A program made the translations under genes and the position numbers. A stretch of 64,000 bases of DNA. It comes from Vibrio coralliilyticus ATCC BAA-450. GTDB lineage: Bacteria > Pseudomonadota > Gammaproteobacteria > Enterobacterales > Vibrionaceae. Each line of letters begins with the position of its first letter. The stretch's first letter is position 1. Below the pieces are notes generated by a model. It was not told the DNA's origin and did no database searches. It worked only from the letters and a program-made list of their open reading frames with translations. Where the stretch lies: positions 1,042,984-1,106,983 of the forward strand of contig NZ_ACZN01000018.1 of NCBI RefSeq assembly GCF_000176135.1, in the 5' to 3' direction. Shown here in pieces: positions 1 through 7,888 of this stretch.

Positions 1-279
1 ACATTGACAGAACAGCTGGACCTACAACCCAAAGAGTCAATGTACGAACCTTTCTGTCAATCTCTTGCTTCGACTCCCGTCAAGCTCAATGTCTTACTTA
101 GTAAAAAAACCATGCCGCTCAGTGAATTGATTTCACTGCAGCCTAACGACGTATTACCCATCGAATTATTGTCTTCAGCTCCCGTCAGTATTGGCCAAGA
201 ACATCTTTTTTCTGGTCGAGTCGCGGAGAATGATGGGCAGCTAGTTTTAATTCTTAATCAAGATAAGGAATCTTTTTAA
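1..279 (+). CDS. fliM: Flagellar motor switch protein FliM, C-terminal part (lateral system), cut by window start
   Basis: Only about 92 C-terminal residues are present; the reading frame is open to the first base, so the gene begins outside the window. The segment is a SpoA/C-ring domain (P-V-K-L-N-V-L-L, L-Q-P-N-D-V-L-P-I), the part of FliM that packs with FliN in the cytoplasmic C-ring. Its stop overlaps the fliN start by one base (TAATG), which indicates translational coupling. Identification rests on the domain plus the fliNPQR-flhBA genes that follow. The TTG at position 4 is unlikely to be a real start. Confidence 0.88.
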   Translation, partial: TLTEQLDLQPKESMYEPFCQSLASTPVKLNVLLSKKTMPLSELISLQPNDVLPIELLSSAPVSIGQEHLFSGRVAENDGQLVLILNQDKESF

Positions 280-647
280 TGAGCGAGACAACAGAGACCA
301 CCGCATTTAATGGTGAAGAACTGAACTTTGATGACTTTCAATTAGAAGATACACACACCGACATTCTCGATGCTGCAGTACCAACTCCTGAACGTGATCT
401 GAGCTTTTTCAAGAATATTCCTGTTACCGTAACTTTGGAGGTTGCCAGTAAAGATATCGCCTTGGGCGATCTGATGAAAGCTGGAGAAGGCAGTGTCATA
501 GAGCTCGACAAACTCAATGGCGAACCTCTGGACGTTAAAGTCAACGGCTCTCTGATGGGCCATGCGGAAGTGGTTGTCGTGAACGAAAAATATGGTCTGA
601 GACTGATTGATATCGTCGATTCAGCTCTAACTTCTGCGGTTCAGTAA
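279..647 (+). CDS. fliN: Flagellar motor switch protein FliN (lateral system)
   Basis: A protein of 122 residues with an acidic, low-complexity N-terminus (about residues 1-40) and a C-terminal SpoA domain (about 45-118) containing I-P-V-T-V-T-L-E-V and the G-x-A-E-V-V-V-V-N-E-K-Y-G-L-R turn typical of FliN. It forms the lower C-ring with FliM and takes part in torque generation and rotation switching. The start overlaps the fliM stop. A gap of 14 bases leads to fliP; there is no fliO between them. Confidence 0.93.
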   Translation: MSETTETTAFNGEELNFDDFQLEDTHTDILDAAVPTPERDLSFFKNIPVTVTLEVASKDIALGDLMKAGEGSVIELDKLNGEPLDVKVNGSLMGHAEVVVVNEKYGLRLIDIVDSALTSAVQ

Positions 648-661
648 GGGTTCACCGAAAC

Positions 662-1420
662 ATGACTAAGTCACCTTCCTTTCAGGGATGGGGGATCCTA
701 ATCGGTTTGGTTAGCCTGCTCTTCGCTTTCCCTTCTGTTGCGAATGAGTCAGGCTTAACCATTTTGTCTGTCAGTGACGGAGCAACCCAACAAGAATACA
801 GTGTAAAACTGCAGATTCTGTTATTGATGACAGCCCTGAGTTTTCTTCCTGCATTTATTTTGATGGCCACCAGCTTTACCCGCATTATTGTGGTTCTCGC
901 GATCCTGCGTCAGGCGTTAGGGCTCCAACAAAGCCCACCTAACCGAGTGTTAGTCGGTATTGCACTCGCGCTGTCGCTACTGATCATGCGCCCTGTCTGG
1001 ACAGACATTTACCAGAATGCTTTCCAGCCATACGACAATGGTGAAATTACTTTAATGCAGGCGTTTTCCGTTGCAGAAAAGCCCGTACGCAATTTCATGT
1101 TGGCACAAACTCAGCAGACATCTCTGGAACAAATGCTGCGCATTGCTAATGAGCCACTCGATACCGCGCTGGAGGACATCTCATTTGCCGTGGTACTGCC
1201 AGCTTTTGTCATCAGTGAGCTCAAAACCGCTTTTCAAATTGGCTTCATGCTATTTATTCCGTTTCTAATCATTGACCTTGTCGTCGCCAGTGTCCTCATG
1301 GCAATGGGTATGATGATGCTATCGCCACTGATTATCTCACTTCCATTCAAGCTGGTGGTGTTTGTTCTGGTCGACGGCTGGGCCATGACGGTCGGCACAT
1401 TATCCGCCAGTTTTGGGTAG
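662..1420 (+). CDS. fliP: Flagellar type III export gate protein FliP (lateral system)
   Basis: A protein of 252 residues, the usual FliP length. The N-terminus (about residues 1-27) looks like a cleavable signal peptide ending near V-A-N, followed by S-F-T-R-I-I-V-V-L and membrane segments around residues 50-75, 90-110, 190-215 and 220-245. FliP forms the core of the export gate pore with FliQ and FliR inside the MS ring. It sits in a tight operon, with fliQ starting 11 bases after the stop behind a CAGGAG ribosome-binding site. Confidence 0.95.
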   Translation: MTKSPSFQGWGILIGLVSLLFAFPSVANESGLTILSVSDGATQQEYSVKLQILLLMTALSFLPAFILMATSFTRIIVVLAILRQALGLQQSPPNRVLVGIALALSLLIMRPVWTDIYQNAFQPYDNGEITLMQAFSVAEKPVRNFMLAQTQQTSLEQMLRIANEPLDTALEDISFAVVLPAFVISELKTAFQIGFMLFIPFLIIDLVVASVLMAMGMMMLSPLIISLPFKLVVFVLVDGWAMTVGTLSASFG

Positions 1421-1431
1421 CAGGAGTTCAC

Positions 1432-1701
1432 ATGACACCAGAAATGACCGTCACCCTGTTTTCCAATGCGGTATGGCTGATTATCACCATGGTCGCAGTG
1501 CTGGTTGTGCCCGGCCTGATAGTCGGCCTTGGCATTGCAATTTTTCAGGCCGCCACGCAAATCAATGAGCAAACACTGAGCTTTCTACCAAGGCTTCTGG
1601 TCACGTTACTCATGGTAATTTTTGCTGGGCACTGGATGCTACGTAAAATCATGGAGCTGTTCGACTACCTGTTCCACAATATTCCAGGAATGATTGGCTG
1701 A
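1432..1701 (+). CDS. fliQ: Flagellar export gate protein FliQ (lateral system)
   Basis: A protein of 89 residues, the family length, with two hydrophobic helices (about 15-40 and 50-75) and the conserved Q-A-A-T-Q-I-N-E-Q-T-L-S-F-L-P motif between them. It assembles around FliP and FliR in the export gate. The stop overlaps the fliR start (TGATG), so FliQ and FliR are translationally coupled. Confidence 0.95.
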   Translation: MTPEMTVTLFSNAVWLIITMVAVLVVPGLIVGLGIAIFQAATQINEQTLSFLPRLLVTLLMVIFAGHWMLRKIMELFDYLFHNIPGMIG

Positions 1702-2477
1702 TGGAGGTCACTTTCGCAGAAATTTCTCGCGTCCTTGGTCAGCTATGGTGGCCTTTCTTCCGTATAGGCGCGGTATTTATCTCCATGCCTTTCTTTGGCG
1801 ACTCATTGATACCCGTCTGGGTACGTAGCTTACTGGCGCTCTCGATTGTGATGATCTCTGCTCCTTTGATGCCGCCAATGCCAGCAGTCGAGTTTTTCTC
1901 GATGACTTCGCTGTTTCTCGCCTTCGAACAAGCCATTTGGGGGCTATTCTTTGGCCTGATTTTGCACATGCTGTTTACCATTTTTACGACGCTGGGCCAG
2001 ATAGTCTCAATGCAGATGGGCTTAGGCATGGCGATGATGAACGACCCTGTCAACGGCATGTCCGTGGCAATTCTTGGTCGTATCTTTCTGATTTTCTGCA
2101 CCTTACTGTTTTTATCCCTCGAAGGTCATTTAGTGATGCTCGATGTCCTTATCCAGAGTTTTGTTGTCTGGCCGGTCGGTTCCGGTCTGACTTCAGCTTC
2201 TCTGCAAGGCATCGTTAATTTATTCAGTTGGATGTTTGCATCTGCACTGGCACTCGCCCTTCCAGCCATTGTCTCCATGTTGTTAGCAAACATCAGCTTT
2301 GGTGTGATGAACCGAGCAGCACCGTCACTGAATGTCTATGCATTAGGCTTTCCAATGACCATGCTGCTAGGGCTATTCAGCGTGCTCATTTCTGTGTCTG
2401 GTGTGCCGAGCCGATATACTGTGCTGGTCAACGACACCCTACGTTTTCTGAATCAATTCATGGTGGGGGGCGGATGA
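1701..2477 (+). CDS. fliR: Flagellar export gate protein FliR (lateral system)
   Basis: A polytopic membrane protein of 258 residues with about six hydrophobic segments and the family signature around G-Q-I-V-S-M-Q-M-G-L-G-M-A. FliR closes the FliP-FliQ-FliR gate through which rod, hook and filament subunits are exported. It starts one base inside the fliQ stop and ends overlapping the flhB ATG, so it lies in a compact export-apparatus operon. Confidence 0.94.
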   Translation: MEVTFAEISRVLGQLWWPFFRIGAVFISMPFFGDSLIPVWVRSLLALSIVMISAPLMPPMPAVEFFSMTSLFLAFEQAIWGLFFGLILHMLFTIFTTLGQIVSMQMGLGMAMMNDPVNGMSVAILGRIFLIFCTLLFLSLEGHLVMLDVLIQSFVVWPVGSGLTSASLQGIVNLFSWMFASALALALPAIVSMLLANISFGVMNRAAPSLNVYALGFPMTMLLGLFSVLISVSGVPSRYTVLVNDTLRFLNQFMVGGG

Positions 2478-3601
2478 GCGAACAATCCTCTCAGGACAAA
2501 ACCGAAAAAGCCTCCCCGCAGAAAATCAAGAAAGCGCGTCAGGAAGGTCAGATTCCCAGAGCGAAAGAGTTCACGACTGCCGCTATTTTTCTCGCTGTTG
2601 CAGTGTATTTCTATAGTCAGCTTCCAGTAATTTGGGAAAGCATTGCGGGTATCTTTCGCTTTAACATGACACTGACTAAACAGGATTTAGCGAATCCTAA
2701 GCAAATGGTCGAGCAGCTCGGCCACAGCCTCGGCATGATCATTACGCTGCTTTTGCCAATGTTTGTCGTGATTATTGCCGTTACGCTTGCCAGTACTATG
2801 GTGCTGGGTGGATGGATGTTCCGTTTAGCGAACGTTTTTCCAAAGCTGAGTAAACTTAACCCTCTCAGCGGAATAAAACGGATGTTTTCAACGCGTTCAC
2901 TGGTTGAACTGCTGAAATCGACCCTCAAAGTACTGGTCATTTTTGGCGTGCTCTACGCTTATCTCGATAACCACCTACAACCTTTATTGGGCATGCAGCG
3001 ACTTTCGCTGGAGCAAGGTGTGGTTAACGTCATGCAAATTCTATTCGATGGCCTGTTAATGATGGGGTTTGCCTTACTACTATTCGGCGTTATTGACATC
3101 CCCTATCAACGCTGGGAGCACATGAAAGAGCTCAAAATGACCAAGCAGGAGCTTAAAGAAGAATACAAAAATAACGAAGGACGCCCTGAGGTCAAGCAGC
3201 GTATTCGCCAGATTCAACAACAATTTGCTCGGCGTAAAATCGATAAGATGGTACCGACAGCAGATGTAGTCATCACCAACCCGACCCACTACGCCGTAGC
3301 AATGAAGTATGACCCTGCGTTATCAGACGCCCCATTTGTGGTTGCCAAAGGCGTGGACGAAACAGCGATGCATATTCAACGTATCGCTCGTGAAAATCAG
3401 GTTGAAATCATCAACTCGCCACCGCTTACCCGTTCCATTTACTACACCACTGCGATTGAACAGGCCGTTCCAAGCCAGCTCTATATCGCGGTGGCGCATA
3501 TTCTGACGTATGTCATGCAACTCAAAGCATTCCGTACCGGAAATGGTGAAAAGCCAATGCCTTTACCTCACTTCACCATTCCAAAGCATTTGCAACACTG
3601 A
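2474..3601 (+). CDS. flhB: Flagellar export substrate-specificity switch protein FlhB (lateral system)
   Basis: The ATG at 2474 overlaps the fliR stop and gives 375 residues starting M-S-E-Q-S-S-Q-D-K-T-E-K; the longer open frame upstream is only read-through of fliR sequence. It has four N-terminal membrane helices and a C-terminal cytoplasmic domain with the self-cleaving N-P-T-H motif at residues 269-272. Family knowledge: cleavage there, with FliK (LafE here), switches export from rod/hook to filament substrates. The motif is intact, so the switch should work. Confidence 0.95.
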   Translation: MSEQSSQDKTEKASPQKIKKARQEGQIPRAKEFTTAAIFLAVAVYFYSQLPVIWESIAGIFRFNMTLTKQDLANPKQMVEQLGHSLGMIITLLLPMFVVIIAVTLASTMVLGGWMFRLANVFPKLSKLNPLSGIKRMFSTRSLVELLKSTLKVLVIFGVLYAYLDNHLQPLLGMQRLSLEQGVVNVMQILFDGLLMMGFALLLFGVIDIPYQRWEHMKELKMTKQELKEEYKNNEGRPEVKQRIRQIQQQFARRKIDKMVPTADVVITNPTHYAVAMKYDPALSDAPFVVAKGVDETAMHIQRIARENQVEIINSPPLTRSIYYTTAIEQAVPSQLYIAVAHILTYVMQLKAFRTGNGEKPMPLPHFTIPKHLQH

Positions 3602-3631
3602 TCATCCGTATTTACCCAAGGACACCAACCT

Positions 3632-5722
3632 ATGCTCAATCGGTTAAAACAGATACAACATTCCACAAAAGGCTTTGTCGGTATTCCGCTGGTCTTACTA
3701 ATGGTGCTGGCTATGGTCATCTTGCCACTGCCGCCATTGCTATTGGATGCCTTGTTCACTTTTAATATCGTGCTCGCCATTTTGGTGCTGTTGGTCAGTA
3801 CAACGGCTAAACGCCCACTCGACTTTTCCATTTTCCCAACCATTTTGTTGGTGGCAACACTATTACGACTGACGCTCAACGTCGCCTCAACTCGAGTCGT
3901 CCTGCTCGAAGGTCACAATGGTGGTGATGCCGCAGGTAAGGTCATTCAGGCCTTTGGTGAAGTGGTGATCGGCGGCAACTATGTAGTCGGTATGGTGATT
4001 TTCGTTATCCTGATGATCATCAACTTCGTGGTGATCACCAAGGGTGGTGAGCGTATTTCAGAAGTATCAGCACGTTTTACGCTTGACGCTTTACCTGGTA
4101 AGCAAATGGCAATCGATGCGGATCTCAATGCAGGTTTGATCGATCAGGAAGCCGCCCGCCAGCGTAGACGTGAAGTGGCCAATGAAGCTGATTTCCACGG
4201 TTCTATGGACGGTGCGTCAAAGTTTGTTAGAGGTGATGCTATCGCCGGATTGCTTATCCTGTTCATTAACATCACAGGTGGTATCAGCATCGGTGTATTT
4301 GAACACGGACTTGCTGCCTCCGAGGCGTTTAAAACCTATGCGCTACTGACTATTGGTGACGGCTTAGTAGCCCAAATACCGTCACTGCTTTTAGCAACCG
4401 CAGCAGCCATTATCGTTACTCGCATCAACGACAGCGACAACGATATGTCAGAAACCATGCAAAAGCAGTTATTGGCTTCACCGGCTACTCTGTTTACTGT
4501 ATCAGCGGTAATGCTAATCATCGGCATGGTACCTGGCATGCCTCACCTTGCCTTCTTTACTTTTGCTGCTGTACTTGCATTTGCAGCCTGGAGACAACAC
4601 AAAAGCCCCGTTCATGATGCTCAGATTGAAGACGTCGAAGTACTCACTCAGGCCATGCAACAGGAAGAAACTCCGCTAAGCTGGGAAGACATTCCACATG
4701 TACACACACTGTCTTTAGCACTCGGTTACCGACTGGTTCATCTGGTCAACAAAGAACAAGGCGCGCCACTCACCCAGCGAATCCGCGGTGTAAGGCGTAA
4801 CCTGTCTGAGCAAGTCGGCTTCTTGCTACCGGAAGTGCGTATTCGTGACAACCTGAGCCTAAAACCCAACCAATACACCATTTCACTCAATGGAGAAACG
4901 ATAGAGCAAGGCTTTATCGAGCCAGAGCGTTTGATGGCGATTGCTGTTGGCGAGACGTATGGCGAAGTCGATGGCATTCTTGGCAGCGACCCTGCCTATC
5001 AGTTGCCAGCAGTTTGGATTGAGCACACAGATAAAGCCAAAGCGCTCAATATGGGTTATCAGGTGGTAGATGATGCGACTGTCATCGCAACCCATATCAG
5101 TAAAGTGATCAAAACCCACCTTTCAGAGCTGTTTAATCACGATGATGTTGATGCCATGATGCAGAGGCTGACCCAGCAAGCGCCGAAGCTGGCAGAAGCT
5201 CTTGGCGCAGCACTCAATCCAGCACAGCAGCTGAAGGTGTATCGTCAACTTTTGCTTGATCAGGTGCCTTTGCAAGATATTCGTACTATCTCGAACACCA
5301 TGCTTGAATCGTCTGAAAACACCAAAGACCCGATACTTCTGGCGGCTGATGTGCGATGCGCATTGCGCCGTACTCTGGTCAACTTGATCGCAGGTCAGAA
5401 AGTGGAACTGAAGGTGTATGCACTCTCCGATGAACTGGAACAAATGCTGATGACATCTCTTCAGCAGGCACAAGCAAGTGGCAGTGTGAACCTCGACAGT
5501 TTCCCTGTGGAACCTAACATTCTGGCTCAGTTTCAACAAAATTTACCTTTGATAAAACAGCAGCTAAAACAGCAAGGGCTGGCACCAATACTCCTGGTTA
5601 TGCCGCAGCTTAGACCGCTAATTGCCCGCTATGCTCGCACGTTTTCTCAAGGATTGGCGGTATTGTCATACAACGAAATACCAGAAACAAAACAAATCAA
5701 CGTGGTAGGAAACCTTGGCTAA
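3632..5722 (+). CDS. flhA: Flagellar export gate protein FlhA (lateral system)
   Basis: A protein of 696 residues, the normal family length. The N-terminal half has about eight membrane helices with the FHIPEP-family loop (R-F-T-L-D-A-L-P-G-K-Q-M-A-I-D-A-D-L-N-A-G), and the C-terminal half (from about residue 330) is the cytoplasmic domain that docks chaperone-substrate complexes. It follows flhB by 30 bases with its own AAGGA site. The last codons overlap a TTG-start gene for an EAL-like protein by 8 bases. Confidence 0.95.
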   Translation: MLNRLKQIQHSTKGFVGIPLVLLMVLAMVILPLPPLLLDALFTFNIVLAILVLLVSTTAKRPLDFSIFPTILLVATLLRLTLNVASTRVVLLEGHNGGDAAGKVIQAFGEVVIGGNYVVGMVIFVILMIINFVVITKGGERISEVSARFTLDALPGKQMAIDADLNAGLIDQEAARQRRREVANEADFHGSMDGASKFVRGDAIAGLLILFINITGGISIGVFEHGLAASEAFKTYALLTIGDGLVAQIPSLLLATAAAIIVTRINDSDNDMSETMQKQLLASPATLFTVSAVMLIIGMVPGMPHLAFFTFAAVLAFAAWRQHKSPVHDAQIEDVEVLTQAMQQEETPLSWEDIPHVHTLSLALGYRLVHLVNKEQGAPLTQRIRGVRRNLSEQVGFLLPEVRIRDNLSLKPNQYTISLNGETIEQGFIEPERLMAIAVGETYGEVDGILGSDPAYQLPAVWIEHTDKAKALNMGYQVVDDATVIATHISKVIKTHLSELFNHDDVDAMMQRLTQQAPKLAEALGAALNPAQQLKVYRQLLLDQVPLQDIRTISNTMLESSENTKDPILLAADVRCALRRTLVNLIAGQKVELKVYALSDELEQMLMTSLQQAQASGSVNLDSFPVEPNILAQFQQNLPLIKQQLKQQGLAPILLVMPQLRPLIARYARTFSQGLAVLSYNEIPETKQINVVGNLG

Positions 5723-6521
5723 CCTCAACTCACATCAGGCGATGTACAGATACATCGCCAAGCTCATGGAAGAGCACCTTGAGACCGAAGACGATCAAAT
5801 CATCCATGAAGCATTGGTCCACAACGACATCCGGCATGCATGTCAGGCTATCCGCTCAGCAGACTCAGGTGAAGTCGAATTTCAGCACCTAACACTCAGG
5901 TTTGGCGGAGACGGTGAACAAAGTGTGTATCAGTTCGACCTGTCTCAAAAGGTCAAGTACTGCCTAGATTTGTTCAGCCTGTACCTAGCGCTGCGCCAGA
6001 CCCGCTTTCAACTAGATACATTTCATCCGGACTTAATCAGCAACGTCGTCGTCCCCCTTCAGGTCGAAGCTCTTGTCTGGCCGCAGGGTGAACATTTTTT
6101 GCAGCAAGTTATTCTCTGCCATAAGAAAGCGTTCGCGCATGTTATTCCTTCACTGCAACTTAGCCATTCATTAGGGTTTGCCTCGTCGGTAGAAAACCTG
6201 ATCGAGCTTGTCGGAGAATATGCTTATGCGCTGTGGTTTGAAGTTGCTCCACCCTGCCCTTTACTTGAGCAGTTGGCTTGCTATGAGCCTGCAATGCTGA
6301 AACTCTCGGTGTCACTGGAAGATAAAGAGGACCGAATGGCCTTTTTGCCCATCGTTCGTTTTCTGAAAAAGCATAAACTAAAGTGGGTCGCCAGTCGGGT
6401 TGCCAGCCAAAAAGAGCTGAACCAATACAAATTACTTGGCGCTAGTTACTATTTTGGTTACTTCAGTGATATCCCAACCTCACTCTCTTTTAAGACGTTT
6501 ACCAACGAATACGAAGCCTAG
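5715..6521 (+). CDS. Degenerate EAL-domain-like protein between flhA and lafA
   Basis: A protein of 268 residues with no signal peptide or membrane segment. Residues about 38-62 (Q-A-I-R-S-A-D-S-G-E-V-E-F-Q-H-L) align by eye with the start of an EAL phosphodiesterase domain, but E-A-L is replaced by Q-H-L. Residues about 195-255 (K-L-S-V-S-L-E-D, W-V-A-S-R-V-A-S-Q-K-E-L, L-G-A-S-Y-Y-F-G-Y-F-S-D-I-P) match the end of the fold, with A-E-G-V-E replaced by A-S-R-V-A. Metal and catalytic acids are therefore missing, so hydrolysis of cyclic di-GMP is unlikely and a regulatory or protein-binding role (compare YdiV) is inferred. A gene called lafV has, from memory, been described in lateral systems; equivalence is not verified. 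The start is probably TTG 5715 behind AGGA; ATG 5742 is an alternative. Confidence 0.75.
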   Translation: MANLNSHQAMYRYIAKLMEEHLETEDDQIIHEALVHNDIRHACQAIRSADSGEVEFQHLTLRFGGDGEQSVYQFDLSQKVKYCLDLFSLYLALRQTRFQLDTFHPDLISNVVVPLQVEALVWPQGEHFLQQVILCHKKAFAHVIPSLQLSHSLGFASSVENLIELVGEYAYALWFEVAPPCPLLEQLACYEPAMLKLSVSLEDKEDRMAFLPIVRFLKKHKLKWVASRVASQKELNQYKLLGASYYFGYFSDIPTSLSFKTFTNEYEA

Positions 6522-6525
6522 TTAA

Positions 6526-6587
6526 TCCACTAATTGGCGCTAACAGCACCAATTAGTGGAATCAACCTCACTAAATCAGCGCCAATT
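6526..6587. repeat. Overlapping inverted repeats upstream of lafA
   Basis: Perfect 12-base arms at 6526-6537 and 6549-6560 (TCCACTAATTGG / CCAATTAGTGGA) flank an 11-base loop. The left arm region 6532-6541 (AATTGGCGCT) also has a perfect 10-base partner at 6578-6587 (AGCGCCAATT), so two hairpins are mutually exclusive. No T-run follows, so this is not a standard terminator. It lies between the EAL-like gene and the lafA promoter and could be an mRNA 3'-end structure or a protein-binding site. Confidence 0.6.
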
Positions 6588-6607
6588 CTCTAAATATTCC
6601 AGTAATT

Positions 6608-6633
6608 TAAACTTTTTAATTAATCTTCGATAT
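6608..6633 (+). promoter_or_regulatory. Probable sigma-28 promoter of lafA
   Basis: TAAACTTT at 6608-6615 and TTCGATAT at 6626-6633, with 14 bases between the TAAA and the second element, resemble the flagellar sigma-28 pattern (TAAA, about 15 bases, GCCGATAA). It is about 80 bases upstream of lafA. The cognate sigma factor would be LafS, encoded in the same locus. Confidence 0.65.
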
Positions 6634-6712
6634 TTATCGTCCGCCTCCTGTTAGTGACCAGGGAAATCCTGAAGCCAAAATCTGAGTATTGTGAAAAACG
6701 AAGGAGACCATA

Positions 6713-7546
6713 ATGGCTTTATCAATGCACACTAACTACGCATCACTAGTTACACAGAACACACTAAGCAGCACAAACGATCTACTCTCTACCGCTATGG
6801 AGCGCCTAAGTACTGGTATGCGTATCAATTCTGCAGCGGATGATGCAGCAGGTCTTTCTATCGCAAACAAACTTGAAGCGCAAACTCGTGGTATGTCTGT
6901 TGCAATGCGTAACTCTCAAGATGCAATCTCAATGCTGCAAACGGCAGACGGCGCACTAGAGGAGCTGACTAACATTGCTTACCGTATGAAAGATCTTGCT
7001 ACACAATCTGCGAACGACACGAATGGAGCTTCAGAGCGAGCAGCACTAACCGCAGAATATGGCGAACTAGCCGCAGAAGCTACACGTATCCTAACTGAAA
7101 CTTCATACGGTGCAGGTCAAAAGCTCCTATCAGGTGGTAAACTTGATGGCGCAGTGAAATTCCAAATTGGTGCATCTTCAACTGAAACACTCGATCTTGA
7201 TATTTCAACCAATCTAGGTGCTATTGATTTCTCTGCGGGTGCTGTCGGTGACCTAACTAACCAAGCTAATTCAACCACAGCAATCGGTACCGTTGACGGC
7301 TTGTTTGACACTATTAACACTGTGCGCTCATCACTAGGTGCAAACATTAACCGTCTTGAGCACACCATCAACAACCTAGCAAACGTATCTGAAAACACTG
7401 CTGCTGCGAAAGGCCGAATCACAGATGCTGACTTCGCAATTGAATCTTCAAACATGACGAAGAACCAAATGCTGATGCAAGCAGGTACAACGGTTCTTTC
7501 TCAAACGAACCAGCTGCCAGGTATGGCAATGTCTCTTCTTCGCTAA
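6713..7546 (+). CDS. lafA: Lateral flagellin LafA
   Basis: A protein of 277 residues, short for a flagellin and in the size range of lateral flagellins. The N-terminus (M-A-L-S-M-H-T-N-Y-A-S-L-V-T-Q-N-T-L) and the helix with R-I-N-S-A-A-D-D-A-A-G-L are the conserved D0/D1 regions, and the C-terminus ends L-P-G-M-A-M-S-L-L-R. The middle is small. It is exported and polymerises into the lateral filament. It has a strong AAGGAG site, a sigma-28-like promoter and its own terminator, so it is a separate, highly expressed transcription unit. Confidence 0.96.
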   Translation: MALSMHTNYASLVTQNTLSSTNDLLSTAMERLSTGMRINSAADDAAGLSIANKLEAQTRGMSVAMRNSQDAISMLQTADGALEELTNIAYRMKDLATQSANDTNGASERAALTAEYGELAAEATRILTETSYGAGQKLLSGGKLDGAVKFQIGASSTETLDLDISTNLGAIDFSAGAVGDLTNQANSTTAIGTVDGLFDTINTVRSSLGANINRLEHTINNLANVSENTAAAKGRITDADFAIESSNMTKNQMLMQAGTTVLSQTNQLPGMAMSLLR

Positions 7547-7589
7547 TTGGCGAGAGACACTCTTCTATTTATTTTACTCCAGTGATTTT

Positions 7590-7614
7590 AGCCTCCCTTG
7601 CGGAGGCTTTTTTT
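7590..7614 (+). terminator. Rho-independent terminator of lafA
   Basis: Stem GCCTCC (7591-7596) / GGAGGC (7602-7607) with loop CTTGC, followed by seven T. It lies 45 bases after the lafA stop. Confidence 0.9.
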
Positions 7615-7888
7615 CATTTTAAGACTCCTAGTCAATACCTTTTTCATTTAACAAACCCTGCCATTTGGTCGCCTTAAAACATTGAGCAAAGCTGAGTTTC
7701 ATTCAAGGAAGCAGCGGAACTCAGCAATGGGAAGTCGTACTTCCGCAAAACCAAGAATGAATGCTTAAGTCATTGATATTTAAAAGCTAACTGCATGGCA
7801 TTCATCTTGCTATTTCTCTAATTAAATCAGAAAGATGATGATGGTATGAACCACAACGGTCATACACAAAAGACAAGGGAGTACTCTG
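7615..7888 (+). other. Intergenic region between the lafA terminator and lafB
   Basis: This stretch has no credible gene. It carries the sigma-54-like promoter at 7796-7811, and upstream of it a weak inverted pair around 7690-7745 that might belong to an activator-binding region. A short reverse-strand frame here looks spurious. Confidence 0.6.
7796..7811 (+). promoter_or_regulatory. Sigma-54 promoter of the lafBCDEFSTU operon
   Basis: TGGCA (7796-7800) and TTGC (7807-7810) have the exact GG-N10-GC spacing of a -24/-12 element. It lies about 80 bases before lafB. In lateral systems the sigma-54 activator is LafK, which is not in this window. Confidence 0.8.

Noticed and set aside
2228..2473. 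N-terminal extension of FlhB into fliR
   Set aside because: It reads through fliR in another frame and has cysteine-rich nonsense composition; ATG 2474 overlaps the fliR stop in the usual way.
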